From the NCBI RefSeq assembly GCF_030848805.1, contig NC_092363.1, forward strand, positions 992,001 through 1,056,000: a DNA stretch of 64,000 bases. Direction: 5' to 3'. This DNA is from Temnothorax longispinosus. Taxonomy: Eukaryota > Arthropoda > Insecta > Hymenoptera > Formicidae. Positions 47,071 to 60,251 of this stretch are shown here, in pieces (the stretch's first letter is position 1; every line of letters starts with the position of its first letter). The notes under the pieces were generated by a model. It worked only from the letters and a program-made list of their open reading frames with translations. It made no database searches and was not told the DNA's origin. Made by a program: the position numbers and the translations under genes.

Positions 47071-49311
47071 ATGCCTTCAGCTACCGGTATGTAAGACATA
47101 CGTAAGGTATACATATTTCACTCCTATTTGCAATGTAAAGAAATGTAGTAACAATAATTCTACGTATATATGATACATTTGTGATGACGCAACTATAGAT
47201 TAAGGCTGCAGTCCACTTGACGATACAAATTCTTTGGAGCGTCCTTCTTCTCCTTCTTTCTTCATTGAAAGAAAAGAGAAGATAAATGCTTCGAAGCATT
47301 TGTAGCGTCAAGTGGACCACAGCCAAGAGTTGTGTATACTGACGCTGGATCAGGAGCATTGAAAGTGAAATCTACATATATGTATCCAGGTGATAGATAA
47401 AGGACATACACACGCATTACAGGAATATGGGAGCAAAGTAAATAAAGGGCAAGTTCCAAGTGGTATAGGTGCAATAAAGGAGAAGTCACTGCGATAATGT
47501 GTTAGTACACATGAAACTATTGAGAGACATGCATTCGTATTTAGTCAAGTGCCAGAGAAGATGTGCCTTTTAGCAAAATTTGTGAAGAATGCATATATCT
47601 GTTGAAAGCTGCGCTTCAAAAGATCAATTTAGCGTTTTAACAATTGACGGTTATATAATTGATTAAGAATCATGTAACTATGTTACGAATAAAGATGTCG
47701 TTTTTTGGAGATATGCATTTATAATTCTGCATAGATTGTACGAATATTTAATTCTTTATGTAAACTTTTAAAGAGACCTGTTTAAAAAAGTATCTCACTT
47801 TCATGTTCCTGGTACTCAAATTGTGATAACAATCTGTAAAACTAGTTGTATACAGTGAACAGTCTATATATACTTTGTCGAATATTAAGCTGATATCTTA
47901 TAAGCTAATTAAGAAATTATAGAAAAGCGCTGCATATCTTTATATTTGACATGCATAATTTATGCTATACATATCTACTTGTTTAATGATATTACATGAT
48001 TGTGCGAATAATTTTTTAGGCGGGACCAACCAAATAGGGCAGCAGAAGGGAGGGGGGACTATGCCCAGTAATGAAGAATGTGGAATCAGAGATGTATGGG
48101 GACACAATCTAGAAGAGGAGTTTCGTACAATTCGTCAAGTCGTGCAACAATATCAGTACATTGCGATGGATACAGAATTTCCGGGTGTTGTAGCTAGGCC
48201 TATTGGTAAGAATGCATATTTTTGTAGAAATTTCATAAGATTTTTGCAATATGTCGTTTCCGGCAACACATACGAATTGCAAATTTTTTATTTGAAATAG
48301 GAGAATTCAGAACTAACGCCGACTATCAATACCAGCTCTTACGTTGCAATGTAGATCTTCTGCGAATAATTCAACTTGGTCTCACATTCCTTGACGAGTC
48401 GGGGAATACGCCAGGCGGTAGCTATACAACATGGCAATTTAATTTTAAATTCAACTTACAGTAAGTTCGTGTTTTACTAACATTAACAGTTAATCTAATC
48501 TTTAGTTTTTAAGATAATTACATTAATATTTTTTTATCTTTTTTTAATAACTCAGGTAATAAGATATGTACATTTTGTTGTTGCTAGTGAAGACATGTAT
48601 GCACAGGATAGTATAGATATGCTACAAAATAGTGGTATACAGTTCAAGAAACATGAAGAGGAGGGCATCGATCCTTTAGAGTTTGCCGAGCTGTTAATGA
48701 CATCGGGAATTGTTCTTGTTGATGACATAAAATGGCTGTCCTTTCATTCTGGCTACGATTTTGGTTACTTATTGAAACTCCTGACGGATCAAAAGTTACC
48801 ACAGGAGGAAAGTGAATTTTTCGAGCTTCTTAGGATATACTTTCCGACGATATATGATGTAAAAGTAAGTTTTTTTTCCAAGTAAAACTAATTAAAAATA
48901 TAAAGACATAAAATACGTCTCATTTTTATACAGTACTTAATGAAATCGTGCAAGAATCTGAAAGGTGGTTTACAAGAGGTGGCAGAACAGCTGGAAATTC
49001 AGAGAGTAGGTCCTCAGCATCAAGCCGGCTCCGATTCCCTTCTTACTGGGATGGTCTTTTTTAAGATGCGAGAAGTAAGTAATTTAATTTAACAAGATGT
49101 ATTATCAAGTAATTAATTATGAAAATATTGATATGTATTACATTTGTATGCAGAATTATCTAATTTGCTTTCATTATTCCAGATGTTTTTTGAAGATAAT
49201 ATTGATGATGCAAAGTACTGTGGACACCTATATGGTTTGGGAACGTCATTTGTCATGAATGGATCTGGCGGATATATGGACAGTAATGGAGATAATGCCT
49301 CGACGTCGTAA
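47071..49311 (+). CDS. CNOT7: CCR4-NOT deadenylase subunit (CNOT7/Pop2/Caf1)
   Basis: Poly(A)-specific 3'-5' exoribonuclease of the CCR4-NOT complex; shortens mRNA tails in the cytoplasm. Six coding exons: 47071-47086, 48020-48205, 48301-48460, 48588-48864, 48934-49074, 49183-49311; 302 residues (human CNOT7 285). DEDD-family residues are visible: Asp and Glu in 'YIAMDTEFPG' (56 and 58), Asp in 'WLSFHSGYDFGYLLKLL', His and Asp in 'QHQAGSDSLLTGMVFFKM'. 'DDAKYCGHLYGLG' is the usual C-terminal part. The short first exon gives 'MPSATG'; translation could also begin at the in-frame ATG at 48061 ('MPSNEECGIRDVWGHNL'), which matches better the start of other orthologues. Intron 1 contains a MITE. 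Confidence 0.95.
47204..47324. mobile_element. 121-bp MITE in CNOT7 intron 1
   Basis: Ends 'ggctgcagtccacttgacg' and 'cgtcaagtggaccacagcc' are inverted repeats. A partial relative lies at about 37424. Confidence 0.85.
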
Positions 49312-49920
49312 TATTAAAGAAAGAATTAACCGTAACAGAGAGATTATTTCATTACAAATAAAATGTTATAAAAAAGTCTTTTCACTTAATGATGAAGTGT
49401 ATGGTTCATATCCGCAATATTATATTGACATCATTGCTGTAGGTTTCCATACGAAAGGCAATTTAGACGTGTCTCTTTAAGATCTCTCTTCCTTACTTTT
49501 AATTTTTTTGAATTCTTTCTGTGACTTTTTGGAGGTTTCTTCTGTGATACGTACCATCAATCGAAAAGATTTACAACATTGAACACATACAAAAGTGTAA
49601 TATAATTTTTTTTGTAAACATTTGGACAATATTGATATAAGATACCGTCGCAGTACAAAAATTCCATAATTTCCCCTACTTTTAAGATCCTCGCAGTATA
49701 CATATCTAACTACTCGAATGATGCATAAAGAAAACGAGAAAGTTGCTTAAAATACCCAAACCAAACCAATAATTTACAGCTAAATGTATCAATAATGTTT
49801 GGCACGTTTGACATTTACAAGAATATTTCACGATAGACGATTTTTTTTATTTATCACAAGTATGAAGCAGGTATATCTAATTATTGTATTATACGATTAA
49901 TAATATAATGAAAAGATATG

Positions 49921-49968
<48 letters not shown>

Positions 49969-50800
49969 CTTTTGAATATTATAAAAAAAATTCGTCCGTT
50001 GAATGTGAACTCATCGAACATTATTGATGCACCCTGTACATGCCACACTATGCAGACGTATCTATTACTGTTGATATGTATATTTATTCTATGATGCATT
50101 TGTAGCGTGGTACATTTTAAACGAGAAGAATTCGTATATACATTTTAAAAGGCTGCAATGCAGGGAAGTAGACTGTTTTTTTTAGGTTGTCCGCGTTTTT
50201 AGATTAATAAACCATATAAAATGTCGATATAAGAGCATCATACATTTTTATTATGCATATAACGAATACCGCAAATGATGCGTTTTTGTAAAGAAAAAAG
50301 TATTAGTAATATGACTTTAAAGATGAAGTAGCCTTCATATAATATTTGCTATATATACTACACGTGTTTTATTGTAAAACCTGTCGTCCGCAAGAATGCA
50401 AAAAAAAAGAAATAAGATTTTGGTACATTTTCGAACTAATCGTACTAAAAAATAACTGCTTTGTAAATATGACAGTTGCAAAGGTCAAATAAATAATTTG
50501 CCTCTAAAACGACGAATTTTAATGTATTTGCGACAGCGAGTCGTAAACAGCTCGATCGTGTTCAATCTATCGACGAAATACATTTTTTCATTATCGGAAA
50601 CGCCCTTCTACATAAGTAGAACGTATGAGTCCTTACTTTCCCGTTCGTTCTACGCACCCACCTGTAGTAAAGAGATAAATGTTATCATACTAGAGCCGAT
50701 GATATCAGTACAGTCGTTATCGCGACCTGTTACCTGGATTCGAGTTCAGTCTCGTCGTGCGTATTAAAGTAATTAGTTGGTGTATCACTGCTTCACGAAA
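49312..50800. other. CNOT7 3' region and mesh upstream region
   Basis: No gene. It includes the CNOT7 3' UTR, with an AATAAA at about 50204, a TC microsatellite (49924-49965), and the upstream region and leader of mesh. Confidence 0.5.
49924..49965. repeat. (TC)n microsatellite
   Basis: About 21 TC dinucleotides, in the presumed CNOT7 3' UTR. Confidence 0.95.
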
Positions 50801-53800
50801 ATGCGATCTCGAGCGTCGTGGAAGAAGCTCGATTGCATTTTCGCATTACCGAAATGGATCCTCCTTCTCGCCTGTCTCATTGCATTAACACCACGTGGCA
50901 TTAACGCGCAAAATAAAAACGAGACGTTCGAAAGTGCATTTGGATTGAATTTACCCGAATCGATCGAGAACGAAAGTACGGAGGAGAACTCCAGTTTGCC
51001 GCCGCAAACGAAGGAGGCTCCTCTCGAGCTCGAAGATCTCGCTGTGGAGGAGAAAGATTTAACTTCCGTTGAGAAGAAAGACGACGTGGAAAGTCCGGTG
51101 CAAGTTTTGCCGGAGGTTGAAAATGCTTTCGCAGCGAAAGGCGAGACCGGGACGGATTCGTTCTCCGTTCAAAAAGCTTCCGGTAGAACGGGGCAAGAAA
51201 AGTCTGGAAAATATGTAAGATACGGTAAGTAATCTGTTATCAGTGGGCGTGACCGCTATTTCACAACGAGTAATATTGAGCAACGAAGTAGTTACGGAAT
51301 CTATTTTCCATCAATTTTCCTTCTGAAACGACTGCATTTTCTCTGAAATACCCTTTTCTCCAAAACGGTATTCTCAAACGACAATTTAAGATAATTTGAT
51401 CCGACGTGAGTCGTATTCTCGCGTATTTTTTTTTACCTTACGATAGAAGACAAATCCTTATCGCTGCTTATCACACGGTGTGTTTATCAGTTACTCACTT
51501 TAACATGAATCGGGGATGATTCATTGGATGAGACGAGCCATTTTGATACATCAACTCATGTGGAATTAATGATTTGACTTTAATCGAACGCATCGATTAC
51601 TTACGGTTTTACATTTATTCTTAACATTGCAATTATAAGGAATTTTTATTTGTTGCACATACATTACGATTAAATATGTTCTTATTTAAATAGAAATATA
51701 GAACATTTAATTGTGCAATAAAAATTGTTCAATGTTATGTAATAAGTTTATTTTAATCATTTTTTAATGGCATTGATTTGATCGATTTCCTTTTTTGATA
51801 CATACTTACAGATTCGAATTTACCCGACGCCTACAGGTTCGCACCTCGTCCGGATGACAATCAACCTTTTTATAAACTTGATGATAACAGGTTGCAAGCG
51901 ATTCGATCTGAGTTTATGTATTGGTACTTCGATAAAGGTGGCAACGATGAAAAGGGCGATTACCAATCGGCTCTGCAGGCGACAAATCTGCAGATCCATA
52001 AAAATCTAAATTTTCAATTGCCCTTCTTCGGTTTTAGATTCAACTACACAAGAGTACGGTCGCTTTTATAATTATTAGTATGATTTCTGATAGTATATAT
52101 GAGTACTTGTTTTATAGATGATCAGTATAAATACTTAATATCTGCATATGTTAATTTTAAAATCTTAATTTATTAATCGAATTTCCTGAACGTGGGTATC
52201 CGAATGTTTCATTATTTGGAAGAGTCTTACGATAAATAAAAATTTGTTCGCTGCCGAATATAGCTAAATGAGATGTTGCGTAACGTTTCAGTTGACTGTT
52301 AATGGGTACTTGGAGTTTAGCGATCCGCCGGAGCATCTTACGTATCCTCTTGTCTTTCCCATTAAAGACTGGCCTAAAAGGAATGATCCTAGCTTCATCG
52401 GCATTTTCTTCAGTAAATGTCGCATAGGATTGATAAGAGAAAATGATATTGATCGCAGGAAACCGGGGGTGTACTTCAGGTATACGCATAAATAATTAAG
52501 AAATTAGCACTCCGTTTCCGGACCGTTTTGTCCAATCTTGTACGTGGATTTCTGAAGGTCGAAGAGATTTACAAAAAATAACTATGCTCTTCAGGCTCGA
52601 GAGGGATTTGCAAGGGAGAACCGATCAGTTCGGCGTGGAGATGCGAGAGCGTGTCATGTGGGACATCCGCGAGGGTGTTGTCGGCGCCGATTCGTTCATC
52701 CCCAAACACGCTCTTATTGCAACCTGGAAGAATATGTCTTTCACAGGTGGTATCGACCAGTCTCTTCACAGAACCAACACGTTCCAGCTGGTCTTGGCCA
52801 CCGACGAGGTCTTCACTTACGCTATTTTCAATTATCTCAATATTCAATGGACGAGTCATACCGAAGCGGGCGGTGATACGACACAAGGCGAGAATGGAGT
52901 CCCTGCATATGTAAGCAATCACGGAATAAGTTTCATATTACATTGAGTTATTTAATTTAATTTTAAAAATTGCACCCTGGTAAAAAGTCCATCTGGTAAG
53001 ACGTAAATTTACTCGCGAACTCATTCATCTTAGGTGGGATTTAACGCTGGAAACGGTACTCAGAGTTACGAGTATAAGCCTTATTCTCAAGCGACCACGA
53101 TCCGCGACTTAACGAGTAGGGGATGGGCGAACGGTTTCCCGGGACGGCACATTTTCAGGATAGACGAGAAAATAATGCTGGGCACTTGCAATAAGGACAT
53201 AGGTAAGAGATCGGCGTTTTTAACAATTATTGGCCAAAGAATGACGATTTTTACCGCGGAATGTGATGCACAGCTGGAGCTCATCTGCCGCTGGTTTTTG
53301 CACCGGAGTCTGGGAACATGTTGGGTGGCACCGTTGTCAACATCACCGGGCCGTGTTTCAACGAGAGTCAGAAGATCAAGTGCCGTTTTGAGAACGAGGT
53401 AGTGATGGGCACGGTGATAGACAGAAATCGCGCGATTTGCGTACAGCCGTTTTTGAAGTACGAAGGCTACATACGGTTCTACGTCGCCATCGACAGTGGC
53501 ACTTACGATTGGAAAGGAAAATATTTCGTCGGTAAGATCTCTCTTCGCGATCGTTTTTATTCAGTATTGAACGTATTTCTTCGATTATATTAATAATTAA
53601 TTATATACATATTATTATATTTTAACATTATATATTAATATGATAACAAAATCGAAATTTGTTTCTGTTATTCGCAATAAAATTGCATGACACTTCCGCT
53701 CTCATAGAAACTCCCGCAACGGCGACAGAGAGGATTTTCTTCACCGATAAAGAGGCCGTTCACTTGAAGGACCCCGCGGAAATAAAAATCACATGGAACG

Positions 53801-56800
53801 CGTACAATTTAACTACCAATTTGGGAGCGGGGATACATATATCGTTATGGGGATACAGGGAGACCAAGACAAGACCCGAGTTTGAACACATAACAGTTCT
53901 CGATGTTCGTACGAGACAATCCGAAATGGTAAAAAGATGGAATAGCGGTCAATTAATTTATTATATACATTTCAGAGCTCGCATACCAATGTTGGTAATT
54001 ACGTCATCAAACCAGCCAAATACCGAGACGCGTATAATCCGTATCACTTGGACATGGTGTTTGGTTTTATTCAGATCAACTTGACCGAACCGCACTTGTA
54101 TTCCGGACTGTCAATAACGCCGTAGGTTCCACAGGATAAAATAATTTTAATTTACGATAATTCATTTGAGATTCAACGATTTTAATCTTTTGCAGGAGCC
54201 TGTGGAGCAGGCCGATTCCACTGGGTTGGTACTTTGGTCCTCAATGGGAACGGCAATACGGGTCGAAGTGGCCTCAGAAAGTCTGCGACAAATGGATTAT
54301 GCATGATCGGTATCTCAAAAACTTTGCGGCTGAAGTAGCGCTTTGTCCTTGCATCCTGGATCACGCTTTGTACGACAAAGGTCGCTTCCTTCCGGATCAC
54401 AATTGCGACAAGGATTCGAATATAGACTGCTATTATAATCAGTATGCGTCTCACTGCGTGAGGACAGGTGCGCCCAAGTAAGTAATCTTACGCTTTGGAA
54501 GGACAGTTTATCTTATTTCTAACACACTTGTATGATAACTGATAAAGTTATTAATTTCTCGGACGGGCCATTTACTTCTAATTTATTATAGAATATGGGT
54601 CATTGCCTTAATGCCTAACGGCAGTTTAATGGCTAAAGTAAAGTAATCCTTTAACATTGTATGCAATTTCAGCATGGACGGTTCGGAGCAACAATGTTGT
54701 TACGATAAAAACGGTTATCTGATGTTGACTTACGACCAGCAATGGGGATCGCGACCGCACCGATCTCACAATTTGGGCTTCTTCCCGTGGAATGAGGCTA
54801 ACAAAGTTCCGACTCTCTCGCATTGGTGGCACGACGTGGTGCCTATGTATGCATGTTGTCTCTGGCAGGAAGAACAGGCTGTCGGTTGCGAGACGTTCCG
54901 ATTCGAAAGAAGACCATCACAGGATTGCATAGCCTATCAATCGCCGGGGGTGGCGACAGTATTCGGCGATCCTCACTTTGTGACGTTTGACGGTGTGGAG
55001 TACACCTTCAACGGCAAAGGCGAATTCGTTCTATTACGAGTAAACGATATCAGAGATAAACTCGATATACAAGGTAGATTCGAGCAATTGCCGAACAACA
55101 TTTACGGTCAAGTGATGGCGACGCATCTCACCTCGATATCAGGTGAGCTTTTACTGTTCTGTTATATGAATATTTTCTAACAGAACAACTAATTTTGCTC
55201 TTCATTTGCACTCTTAAGGTTTTCATTTAATATCAATATTGTTATTATATTGACAATTATTATTTTACAGTGAGAGGTAATAATTCGGCTACCATCGAGG
55301 TTCGTTTGAGACCTAAAGACGCACAATGGCGATATCGGCTCGATGTCTTCGCGGACGGTCAAAGAATATACTTTGATAGGCAATCCTTAAAATTTCAACA
55401 TTTCGCCGGGGTCGTCGTTTACACTCCTACATATATTTTAAATCAGAGCGAGGTCATTATTATGCTCGACACTGGAGCTGGAGTAGAAGTCGTAGAGAAC
55501 GAGGGGTTCCTATCCGCTCGAACGTATCTACCATGGTCATATGTGGTAAGAAAAGAATGTTTCTTTTTATTACATTACAAGGAAACCAATATACGAATAC
55601 GCAAAATTTAAATAAAATATAGAAATACACAGTAAATATTCTAAATTTATATTTATTAAATGCGAAAAATGTTAGAAGATATTACTCTTTTATTCTAGAA
55701 TAAAACTAGAGGATTGTTTGGCATTTGGAATTTTGACCGCATAGATGATCTGACAAATCCACACGGATATCAAGTCCCAATTACTAGCGTGAATCATTCA
55801 GAGACCATTCACAGAGATTTCGCGATACATTGGATGTTGGAAGACAAGGAGACCCAAATGTTAGGAGCGGGTTTATTCCACAGGGAGTTCGGTAGAACGG
55901 CGAGCTATTATGCTAATCGCACGTTCGAGCCAGAATTTCGAAAATATCCGATGGAGATACTCCCAGTGAATAGGACGCATGACATAAACCGCGCGATTGA
56001 TCTGTGCGGCGAATCGTATCAGTGTCAGTATGATTACACTATGACGTTGAATCGAGATTTAGCGCACTTTACCCGAAATTATTACGATACCTACACGCAA
56101 ATCCGAGCGTTGAATAGTAAAGAAAGTAAGTTTGATAATTATTATAATTTACAAACTTAATAATCTAAAAATCTAAACACATTGAAAAACTTAGTTTTCT
56201 AGCCGTATGTTATATATACATATATATAATATATATATGTATATATATGTTCACAATATATGCGTGTGTGTGTGTGTGTATTTTAATTTTCAAGTTGTAT
56301 CCTGCGGTATACTGGAAACGCCACGGTTTGGTCGCAAGAGCAACTTTCTATTTATCCCGGGCACAAAAGTCAGCTTCGAATGCAATCAGGATTTCATATT
56401 GATCGGCGATCAACGTCGAGTATGCACGCCAGAGGGACAATGGAACACCCCGGAATACGGATACACGGAATGCCTTCGTAAGTACGCCATTATTTATCAG
56501 TTTCTCATTGCAATCTCACTGTATCCGCTTAACGAACTTAAACGAGGTAGGAGAATAAGGAATGCAATAAGGTATAATGCGTAGAGAGAATATTTAACGG
56601 TAGCGCATTTGCCAGATCAATTAACTCGAGGCGAGACTCAAATTCCGAGTTTTAAAAGTTAAATCGAGTCTGATCTTATACAGTCGAGTAATTAATCAAC
56701 AGGAATACATTTTCGCCGAAGTGAGTTCATAGAACTGCTAACAAATTTAACGTATTTTTGACACGATTTTCGTATCTCGAATCTCATTTTTTCTCCCTTC

Positions 56801-57365
56801 ATCTCTCTCTGATCTTCTCAATGCGATATCTTTTCCTCTTTCCTTCGGGATTTTCAAATCAATATGTTTCTCGTGCTACGATTGATACGTTTGTTGTAAT
56901 ATAAATATAGGTCACATCGAGTACGTTCAGCGTACAGCGTGGACCGTAATGGGCATTATTTGCGCCGTGTTAATACCCGTGGTGGCCTGCATCGTCGGCG
57001 GCTTTATTTATGTAAGAAGGAACCACTCGCGGGAGAGTTCGATGAAATCTTGGCGTTATTCCGAGCGCGATTCTGGTATCGACAATGAATCCACGTTGAG
57101 GCAGAACGCGCCGTTAAAGTCGTATGACGATAGGGCCATTACTCCAATTAGCGACACTAGCACAATTGAAACTAATAGCGGCACTAGGAAGCGCCGTAGT
57201 TATGACAAAGTGTACCGCACTCACGAACCCTTACCCAACAGACCGAATGTTGATTTCGAGGATAAAGAATGGGATCTGAAGGATCCCATTTCGCCCGCGG
57301 GGTCGGACTCGGGCACGGATTCGATTAGAAAAACAGGCAGCCCTACGAAAGAGAGCGACGTTTAG
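50801..57365 (+). CDS. mesh: Mesh, smooth septate junction protein, isoform A
   Basis: Single-pass membrane protein of gut smooth septate junctions. Exons: 50801-51224, 51812-52053, 52292-52479, 52595-52910, 53034-53202, 53274-53531, 53708-53928, 53976-54121, 54196-54477, 54673-55142, 55271-55545, 55699-56125, 56295-56477, 56911-57365; 1351 residues, phases consistent. Order: signal peptide ('WILLLACLIAL', about 1-36), acidic linker, NIDO region about 180-400, an IPT-like part ('GNMLGGTVVNITGPCF'), AMOP about 690-835 ('VALCPC', 'AVGCETFRF'), von Willebrand D from 'GVATVFGDPHFVTFDGVEYT' (about 850), a sushi domain about 1143-1200, transmembrane 'IICAVLIPVVACIVGGFIY', and a cytoplasmic tail ending 'TKESDV', a possible class I PDZ ligand. 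This is the domain order of Drosophila Mesh. The acceptor of exon 6 is the least certain junction. Confidence 0.94.
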
Positions 57366-57766
57366 ATTATGATATTCATCTCTTAATATAGTACATAACA
57401 GTTGTAGTAGAAACAATATATTTTGATATATTCTGCTCAGACGAAACTGCTTTATTTGCACGCGTCATTTGAGTCAGTATGTATGTGTATATGTGACCAT
57501 GACAATGTACCTTGATTCCAATTTCAAATAATATACATTTTGCACACATAAAATTTATCTGTCGCAATATATATATATCTATATATCGAGCATAAACTTA
57601 ATTTAACGCGCGATTGATCAAAATCAAGTTTGATCAAAGTTTAGTATAAAAACAGCTGCTGCTGATCATTTCTTTTTATAGAAGATTTAGATGATATTCC
57701 GAACATAACTCCATTATCATTTCCGTATACGTTCAGTGCCGTTTTAGTGTTTTGTAGATAATAGAG

Positions 57767-57817
<51 letters not shown>

Positions 57818-58834
57818 TGTTCTTGCTGTGGAATAGAAATAGTTACACTAGTTACAGTATTAATTATATTCAGAGTACACATATTATTTCACTTATATGT
57901 ATGTACATAATGACAACCTCTCAATTAACATAATAAATCAAACATTATGTGGCTCTAAGCAACGGTTAAATGCAATAGCAACTCTATTTAACTGTATAAT
58001 TGGTTTATATAATTGCAACGCTAGTGCTTAATCACATATACTTGTGTTCACGTATTGTAAGAGTCTTAATAAAATTTTATACATCATTAAACGAGGTGAC
58101 AGGAAATTTCTATTCCACATGCATGTACAGAATGTTTGAGATAACAAAATAGAACGATTGACATCATTATGATGTAGCATTAGAACAGCATTAGAATGGA
58201 ATGGAAATTTCCACCAGAGTTGTAAATTTTTCCTATCACTATCTCCCCATCTCTCCTTCTCTCATTTAAATATTTTATTTATATATTATTATGAGAAATC
58301 CATTTCATAATAATAATGCTATTTTTATTATTAGCGGGATTAAAATTGGTTATAATTATAAAAAAAATTATGTGCTAGTTTGATGAGATAAATTTCGTGA
58401 GAGATTTTACGGTAAACTGATTTGGGTAATTTTAGATATACTATTTTTTGACAATAGAAAAGCCAGATTGTTTAAATTAGGCATATACAAGAAGAAAATG
58501 GTCGCATATTGCTTTAATTATTTTTGTGTCCCGCCGAAAAATATAAAATCTCTCTTCATTATACTATCGGCTAATTATATCTACAGGAAGTAATAAAAAT
58601 TTACGCGAAATATCCTGTTTATCGACTATGTTAGAAAAACAATATGTTATTCTGAAAAAACCGCCTTATGTGGGTCACTGTGAAATTTCGATTAGCGAAT
58701 CCGTGCTTAATTGATGGTACGTGAATAGTTGTTTCCATTCGAAATCGATTTTCTGATTATTATTTGATTACTTATTGTTTTTACGTTCTTGTAGTATATA
58801 ATGTACACGACGTATTTCGTTATGCACACCGCAG
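57366..58834. other. Isoform A 3' UTR and intron before tail B
   Basis: No other gene. It has an AT microsatellite and an AATAAA near 58067, usable for ending isoform A transcripts. Confidence 0.6.
57768..57816. repeat. (TA)n microsatellite
   Basis: About 24 TA dinucleotides. Confidence 0.95.
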
Positions 58835-59164
58835 GTCAGCAGGAATATAGCTCCCGTCAAGCGGGAATTACCACCGGCATAGTGCTCGCTTGCCTGATCC
58901 CCATTCTGTTGATAGTCATTTGCGTCGGATATCGAGCCCTCAAGAGCCGCAAGGAACACCGGGAACACGAGGAGATCTTAGAGAGGTATCGAACGCACTT
59001 CACCGCTAATTCCGAAGTGGTATCTCATGCACAATCGCGACTAAAACCGACTACGATCGCTGTATTTCAGAACGCGGCAAGCGGATCTGCAACGATTGCG
59101 GAAAATCAACGAGGACGAGGAGTCCATCCCCTACAGTCCGAGCAAGGCCACGGAGATTAATTAG
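58835..59164 (+). CDS. mesh: mesh alternative 3' exons (isoform B tail)
   Basis: A second acceptor at 58835 fits the same phase as 56911 after exon 13 (ending 'CTTC'). Exons 58835-58985 and 59071-59164 give 'QQEYSSRQAG', a new transmembrane segment 'GIVLACLIPILLIVICVGY' and a short tail with 'KINEDEESIPYSPS'. With exons 1-13 this makes about 1281 residues. The internal 85-bp intron is inferred because the frame read straight through loses the acidic 'EDEESIPYSP' segment; reading through would end at 59160. Tail A and tail B cannot both be used in one mRNA. An AATAAA lies downstream near 59372. Confidence 0.75.
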
Positions 59165-59637
59165 AGGAAATTTTATACATCAAATTTCTTTTAGGAACGT
59201 AGAACTTTTGTACGCTATTCATGTATCATTTCGCATTATTTACTTGTAATCCACCAATTGCCCCCACCCACCGGGGACATTGTGTCATACCTAAATTTAT
59301 TTAAGTACACTAGATCTAAGGCGGCGATGTAAGATTTCGTGGCTTTATTCTTTTTCCTCGGTTTTTTTTTTTAAATAAACCTACTATAATGAGCCTGCGC
59401 GACGACAAGAGAAAACAACTCTCTTTTTTCTAAGTTAATCACATTTTTATGCGCTAATATCAACCTTCCAAGATACGAAAATAAATTAGAATAAAATATA
59501 TATGCTGTTTATGTATATGTATAGCTATTTTCATATGTATGTAGGCAAGATTTACAGATTTATTCGTGAAGGGAAATAGAATCACAAGGTATAATAAAAA
59601 CGTTGAGCAAAACTTTAGAAATGCACTTTTCATACTC

Positions 59638-60251
59638 AAGGGGATGCTGAAGCCGTCTGTTTTACCGGCATTTTTTGTCGGCACGTAGCGTCGTATTAAT
59701 TTGACAGAATTAAAAATCCTTTTCCAGAATTGCAGTACATACATTAATGATTCGGGGGAACTCTGATTTTATATAGAAAACGAGAAAAAATTACGGAAGT
59801 ACAGATTTCCTTATCCTACTTTTATCCCAATATGGCGTCTCGAGTTGCGGCGAGCTGTCAGCTCGTCACAAGATGTATTTCATATAACAGATATACCATT
59901 GGTACGAACGCGAAAACAAATTCCCCCGAATTGCACAACAAGAAAAACATCGATAAACCCTCCAAATCAAGATTTGTAAGCGTAATATAAAAGTATAATG
60001 TCGATGTGCATCGTGCTGCGTATGTGTGCGTGCATTGCAATGTAGCGTGCTATCCTTGTCTATATCTTTGTCTATACAAGGACAGATATAGTCGATAACA
60101 TAGAAAATGGTAATTTTGTCGGTTATATACAGACGGCTCCAGCATCCCCTTATAATGAATGTACTGCAATTCTGGAGAAGGATTTTCAATTCTGTCAATT
60201 AATTACGACGCTACGTGCCGACAAAAAAATGCCGGTAAAACAGACGGCTCC
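59638..60251. mobile_element. 614-bp inverted-repeat element
   Basis: The left end (59638-59745) contains 'aagccgtctgttttaccggc' and 'ggcacgtagcgtcgtattaa'; the right end (60156-60250) is its reverse complement. A further inverted piece ('cagacggctccagcatcccc', about 60131-60150) suggests a partial duplication of one end. No coding content. 59165-59637 before it is the mesh 3' UTR. Confidence 0.75.

Noticed and set aside
50777..50800. Earlier start of mesh at a TTG
   Set aside because: The first ATG at 50801 gives a normal signal peptide; the upstream codons add nothing conserved.
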